From: JAPUDQ01 sp049291395
Lineage (GTDB): Bacteria > Patescibacteriota > Saccharimonadia > Saccharimonadales > Saccharimonadaceae
DNA length: 8,289 bases
NCBI GenBank assembly: GCA_049291395.1
Contig: JBATPJ010000035.1
Span: 1-8,289, forward strand
Direction of reading: 5' to 3'
The notes under the pieces are model-generated. The model had not been told where the DNA came from and did no database searches. It worked only from the letters and a program-made list of their open reading frames with translations. How positions within the stretch are numbered: position 1 is the stretch's first letter; each line of letters starts with the position of its first letter. Made by a program: the position numbers and the translations under genes. Shown one piece after another: positions 6,681 through 8,289 of this stretch.

Positions 6681-6687
6681 TCATAGT

Positions 6688-7347
6688 ATGCCGACGCGGA
6701 ATATTGTCAAAGAGTATGGAGAAGGGGAGTATTATCACGCATATAACAGGGGCGTGGCCAAAATGGATATCTTTCGTGACGATGAGGATTATGCAGCGCT
6801 TCTGAATCTTTTTAAGCGTTATCTTTCGCCGGAGGTCGCAAAGGATGCAAAGCGGTGTACCTTGCCGAACTATCGATCAAGTGTCGATCTTGTGGCGTAT
6901 TGTTTGATGCCGAATCATTACCACCTCTTGTTCTACCTGAAAGAAAAGCAAGGGATCGAGAAGTTGATGCGAAGTGTCATGACAGCATACAGCGGATATT
7001 TTAATAAGAAGTATGATCGTGTCGGAAGTGTGTTCCAGAATCATTTTCTCGCATCACGAATCCCGACAGATGCGTATTTGTGGCAAGTGAGTCGTTATAT
7101 TCACCTCAATCCACTCGATATCGGCCGTGCGCCACTGACATATTCGTTTTCAAGCCTGCAATATTACAGAGGCGACAAGACTGCTGATTGGTTGACGGTC
7201 TCTCATCTGGTCGAAACACAGGATGAACGTATGCGCTATGTTGCGTTTGTGCTCGACGACAAGGATCGTCATAACGAGGCAAATTCGATTAAATGGCTCC
7301 TTGCGAACCCAATAACAGATGACTTGCTAAGAGGAGGCACCTCTTAG
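6688..7347 (+). CDS. REP-associated tyrosine transposase (Y1_Tnp/HUH family)
   Basis: A 219-residue HUH endonuclease expected to nick and rejoin single-stranded DNA through a 5'-phosphotyrosine. The opening strand EYYHAYNRGV (14-23) and the metal-binding HUH motif CLMPNHYHLL (72-81, His77 and His79) are present. The helix with the candidate nucleophile reads AYSGYFNKKYDRVGSVFQ (100-117), with Tyr101 and Tyr104 the only sensible choices. YIHLNP (137-142) is another family signature. The length exceeds that of IS200/IS605 TnpA proteins, and the RVGSVFQ wording fits the RAYT group. The ATG at 6688 is preferred over GTG at 6649 (inside the palindrome) and ATG at 6667, because the only good -10 box lies just before 6688. 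No ribosome binding site is present. The last residues (GGTS) and the TAG lie inside the downstream palindrome. All motifs look intact, so it may be active. Confidence 0.92.
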   Translation: MPTRNIVKEYGEGEYYHAYNRGVAKMDIFRDDEDYAALLNLFKRYLSPEVAKDAKRCTLPNYRSSVDLVAYCLMPNHYHLLFYLKEKQGIEKLMRSVMTAYSGYFNKKYDRVGSVFQNHFLASRIPTDAYLWQVSRYIHLNPLDIGRAPLTYSFSSLQYYRGDKTADWLTVSHLVETQDERMRYVAFVLDDKDRHNEANSIKWLLANPITDDLLRGGTS

Positions 7348-7349
7348 CA
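7323..7349 (-). repeat. downstream REP-like palindrome of the RAYT unit
   Basis: TGCTAAGAGG (7325-7334) pairs with CCTCTTAGCA (7340-7349) around the loop AGGCA. The 27 bp are the exact reverse complement of 6640-6666, but the outer stem extension of the upstream copy is not conserved, so this hairpin is shorter (10 bp). It contains the transposase stop codon. It also separates the transposase from the convergent regulator gene, so it may double as a transcription barrier. Confidence 0.87.
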
Positions 7350-7383
7350 GACGGAGGAGGGGTGCGTTAAAAAGGTGGAGGGG

Positions 7384-7698
7384 TTAGGCGACGTTGTACG
7401 ATGGGTCGCGGGGGTAGTGGGCGCTCCAGTCGGCCATATCGCGGAGGATGGGGAGGAGGTCGCGGCCTTTGAGGGTCAGTTCGTAGCGGCTATCTGTCTC
7501 GATGATGATACCGTGCTGTTGCAGGCTATCGAGGCGTTGACAGAGCACGCGGGGGTTGATGTCACCGATGGCACGCTCGATCTCGCAGTAGCGTCGAGGC
7601 TCATCGGCGAGTTCGCGTAGGATCAGCGCGGTCCATTTGTTGCCGATGATATCGGCAGCGCTCCGGATACAGCTGAGGTGAGATGAGGGATTATTCAT
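7384..7698 (-). CDS. HxlR-family winged-helix transcriptional regulator
   Basis: A 104-residue dimeric DNA-binding protein of the HxlR/MarR-like type. The family pattern is clear: Cys10 in HLSCIRSAADIIGNKW, then TALILREL (23-30), the PRRYCEIERAI segment (34-44), the recognition helix region INPRVLCQRLDSLQ (47-60), the wing IIIETDSRYELT (64-75) and LKGRDLLPIL (76-85). Cys10 sits where HxlR regulators such as YodB, HypR and QorR carry their redox- or quinone-sensing cysteine; Cys38 and Cys53 are additional cysteines. The gene is divergent from an NAD(P)H-dependent FMN reductase, with 71 bp between the two ATGs that hold an inverted repeat. A local redox or electrophile switch controlling the reductase and itself is therefore likely. 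No ribosome binding site is visible before the ATG at 7698. The family call is firm; the inducer is inferred. Confidence 0.93.
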   Translation of the reverse strand: MNNPSSHLSCIRSAADIIGNKWTALILRELADEPRRYCEIERAIGDINPRVLCQRLDSLQQHGIIIETDSRYELTLKGRDLLPILRDMADWSAHYPRDPSYNVA

Positions 7699-7707
7699 AA
7701 TTTACTT

Positions 7708-7751
7708 TACTTTGTATAGTGATATACGTTATGATAGTACTATATAAAGTA
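7708..7751. promoter_or_regulatory. inverted-repeat operator candidate between the HxlR regulator and the FMN reductase
   Basis: TACTTTGTATAGT (7708-7720) and ACTATATAAAGTA (7739-7751) are inverted copies with 12 of 13 positions matching. Their centres are 31 bp apart, close to three helical turns. Two smaller palindromes are nested within: GTATA-GTGA-TATAC (7714-7727) and ATAGTACTAT (7734-7743). A plausible reductase promoter (TTTACT at 7706-7711, 18-bp spacer, TATGAT at 7730-7735) is overlapped by the repeat, so binding would repress it. The TAC...GTA-type symmetry resembles known HxlR-family operators such as that of YodB; binding by this regulator is inferred. Confidence 0.7.
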
Positions 7752-7769
7752 TAGCAAAAGGAGCATCAC

Positions 7770-8289
7770 ATGAACATAGCAATTATCAGCGGCAGTGTCC
7801 GCCAGGGAAATGTCACTCAGCGAGTCGCCGCTTGGGTCGAGCACGCCGCAAAGGCCGCTCTTCCTGAGGCCGAAATAAACGTCATCAACCTCGGTGAGCT
7901 TGGCCTACCTCGCTTTGAAGACGCCATGCCACCGATGATGAACGCCGACCGTCACCCCGAAGGTGCGCTTAAACAATGGCTTGATGACCTCGCTGCTGCT
8001 GACGGCTATGTCTTCGTGACACCAGAGTACAACCACGGTATGCCAGCCGCGCTCAAAGACGCGATCGACCAGATCGACCACCAGATCACGAAAAAACCAT
8101 TTGTCGTCGTCGGTCACGGCGGTGTCGGTGCAGCACGGGCTATCGAGCAGGTCAAACTAGTCCTCAACGCCAACATCGGCGCTGTCCCGGTACCAAACAG
8201 TGTCAATGTCTTCGGCTACGTCGGCATGGAGAACTCGATCGACGAGCAAGGTGTCGCCCAGACCGAAGCGGTCAAAAGTGCCGAAGGTC
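7770..8289 (+). CDS. NAD(P)H-dependent FMN reductase / quinone reductase family, 3' end missing
   Basis: The reading frame is open from the ATG at 7770 to the window edge, giving 173 codons of a protein usually 180-200 residues long, so only a short C-terminal piece is missing. The flavodoxin-like fold begins with the FMN phosphate loop ISGSVRQGN (6-14). The hallmark TPEYNHGMPAALKDAID is at 84-100. A second flavin-contacting segment, VVGHGGVGAARA (112-123), follows. These proteins are cytosolic flavin-dependent oxidoreductases that reduce quinones, azo compounds or free FMN with NAD(P)H. A Shine-Dalgarno AAAAGGAG (7756-7763) lies 6 nt before the ATG, confirming the start. It is divergent from the HxlR regulator and probably controlled by it through the inverted repeat upstream. 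The true substrate cannot be deduced. Confidence 0.93.
   Translation, partial: MNIAIISGSVRQGNVTQRVAAWVEHAAKAALPEAEINVINLGELGLPRFEDAMPPMMNADRHPEGALKQWLDDLAAADGYVFVTPEYNHGMPAALKDAIDQIDHQITKKPFVVVGHGGVGAARAIEQVKLVLNANIGAVPVPNSVNVFGYVGMENSIDEQGVAQTEAVKSAEG

Larger units (their letters stand above)
6633..7349 (+). mobile_element. RAYT/REP unit: REP-associated tyrosine transposase with inverted flanking hairpins
   Basis: One HUH/Y1 transposase gene is bracketed by two hairpins whose 27-bp cores are exact reverse complements (6640-6666 and 7323-7349). This is the arrangement known from REP-associated tyrosine transposases, whose hairpins are recognised by the enzyme and can be scattered as REP/BIME repeats. 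No other copy of the core is visible in this window. No TnpB or other passenger gene is present. I infer the outer boundary from the palindromes; no target-site duplication is expected for this class. Confidence 0.75.

Noticed and set aside
6649..6687. Earlier GTG (6649) or ATG (6667) starts for the transposase
   Set aside because: Both lie upstream of the only good -10 box and within the palindrome; the added residues are hairpin-derived and unrelated to the family N-terminus.
6688..7347. Classification as an IS200/IS605 insertion sequence
   Set aside because: The protein is longer than typical IS200 TnpA, has RAYT-type wording around the catalytic helix, lacks a TnpB partner, and is flanked by inverted REP-like hairpins.
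1..8289. Alternative genetic code (UGA as glycine) as in Gracilibacteria or Absconditabacteria
   Set aside because: UGA ends the ABC ATPase precisely at the ATGA overlap and also ends the orphan gene, and no conserved gene here contains in-frame UGA.
1..8289. CRISPR array, prophage or toxin-antitoxin module
   Set aside because: No spaced direct repeats, phage-like genes or small paired reading frames of that type are visible; the only repeats are the two REP hairpins, the operator arms and the argS purine tract.

Overview
This 8.3-kb window looks like chromosomal DNA from a small-genome bacterium, most plausibly a member of the Candidate Phyla Radiation close to Candidatus Saccharibacteria (TM7). 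That placement is an inference from the flavour of the PyrG and ArgS proteins, the tight gene packing and the mixture of housekeeping genes with orphan proteins; no marker gene proves it. UGA is used as an ordinary stop (ends of the ABC ATPase and the orphan gene), so the UGA-to-glycine code of Gracilibacteria and Absconditabacteria does not apply.

Layout. On the minus strand at the left edge lies a MacB/LolCDE-type ABC cassette: the start of an FtsX-like permease (running off the window) overlaps the end of its ATPase by 4 bp. A divergent intergenic stretch leads to a complete type II tRNA-Ser(GGA) with encoded CCA, then pyrG (CTP synthase) on the plus strand. Convergent with pyrG is an unrecognised, cytosolic ~413-residue protein with a possible winged-helix segment near its C-terminus. 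After about 350 bp without a recognisable gene comes argS (arginyl-tRNA synthetase), then mscL (mechanosensitive channel), closed by a strong bidirectional intrinsic terminator. Right behind the terminator sits a REP-associated tyrosine (HUH) transposase, flanked by two hairpins whose 27-bp cores are exact inverted copies: a self-contained RAYT/REP unit. The right end carries an HxlR-family regulator (minus strand) divergent from an NAD(P)H-dependent FMN reductase (plus strand, running off the window). The 71 bp between them hold a 13-bp inverted repeat that is a good operator candidate.

How it fits together. Most genes are independent units (efflux, nucleotide synthesis, translation, osmotic safety valve, redox). 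Two local systems stand out: the RAYT with its own REP palindromes, whose last codons and stop lie inside the downstream palindrome, and the regulator/flavin-reductase pair that resembles quinone- or redox-responsive HxlR switches. A recurring promoter architecture is also visible: extended -10 boxes only 7-10 nt from the start codon of pyrG, argS and the transposase, and a similarly close promoter for the orphan gene, which predicts leaderless or nearly leaderless mRNAs.
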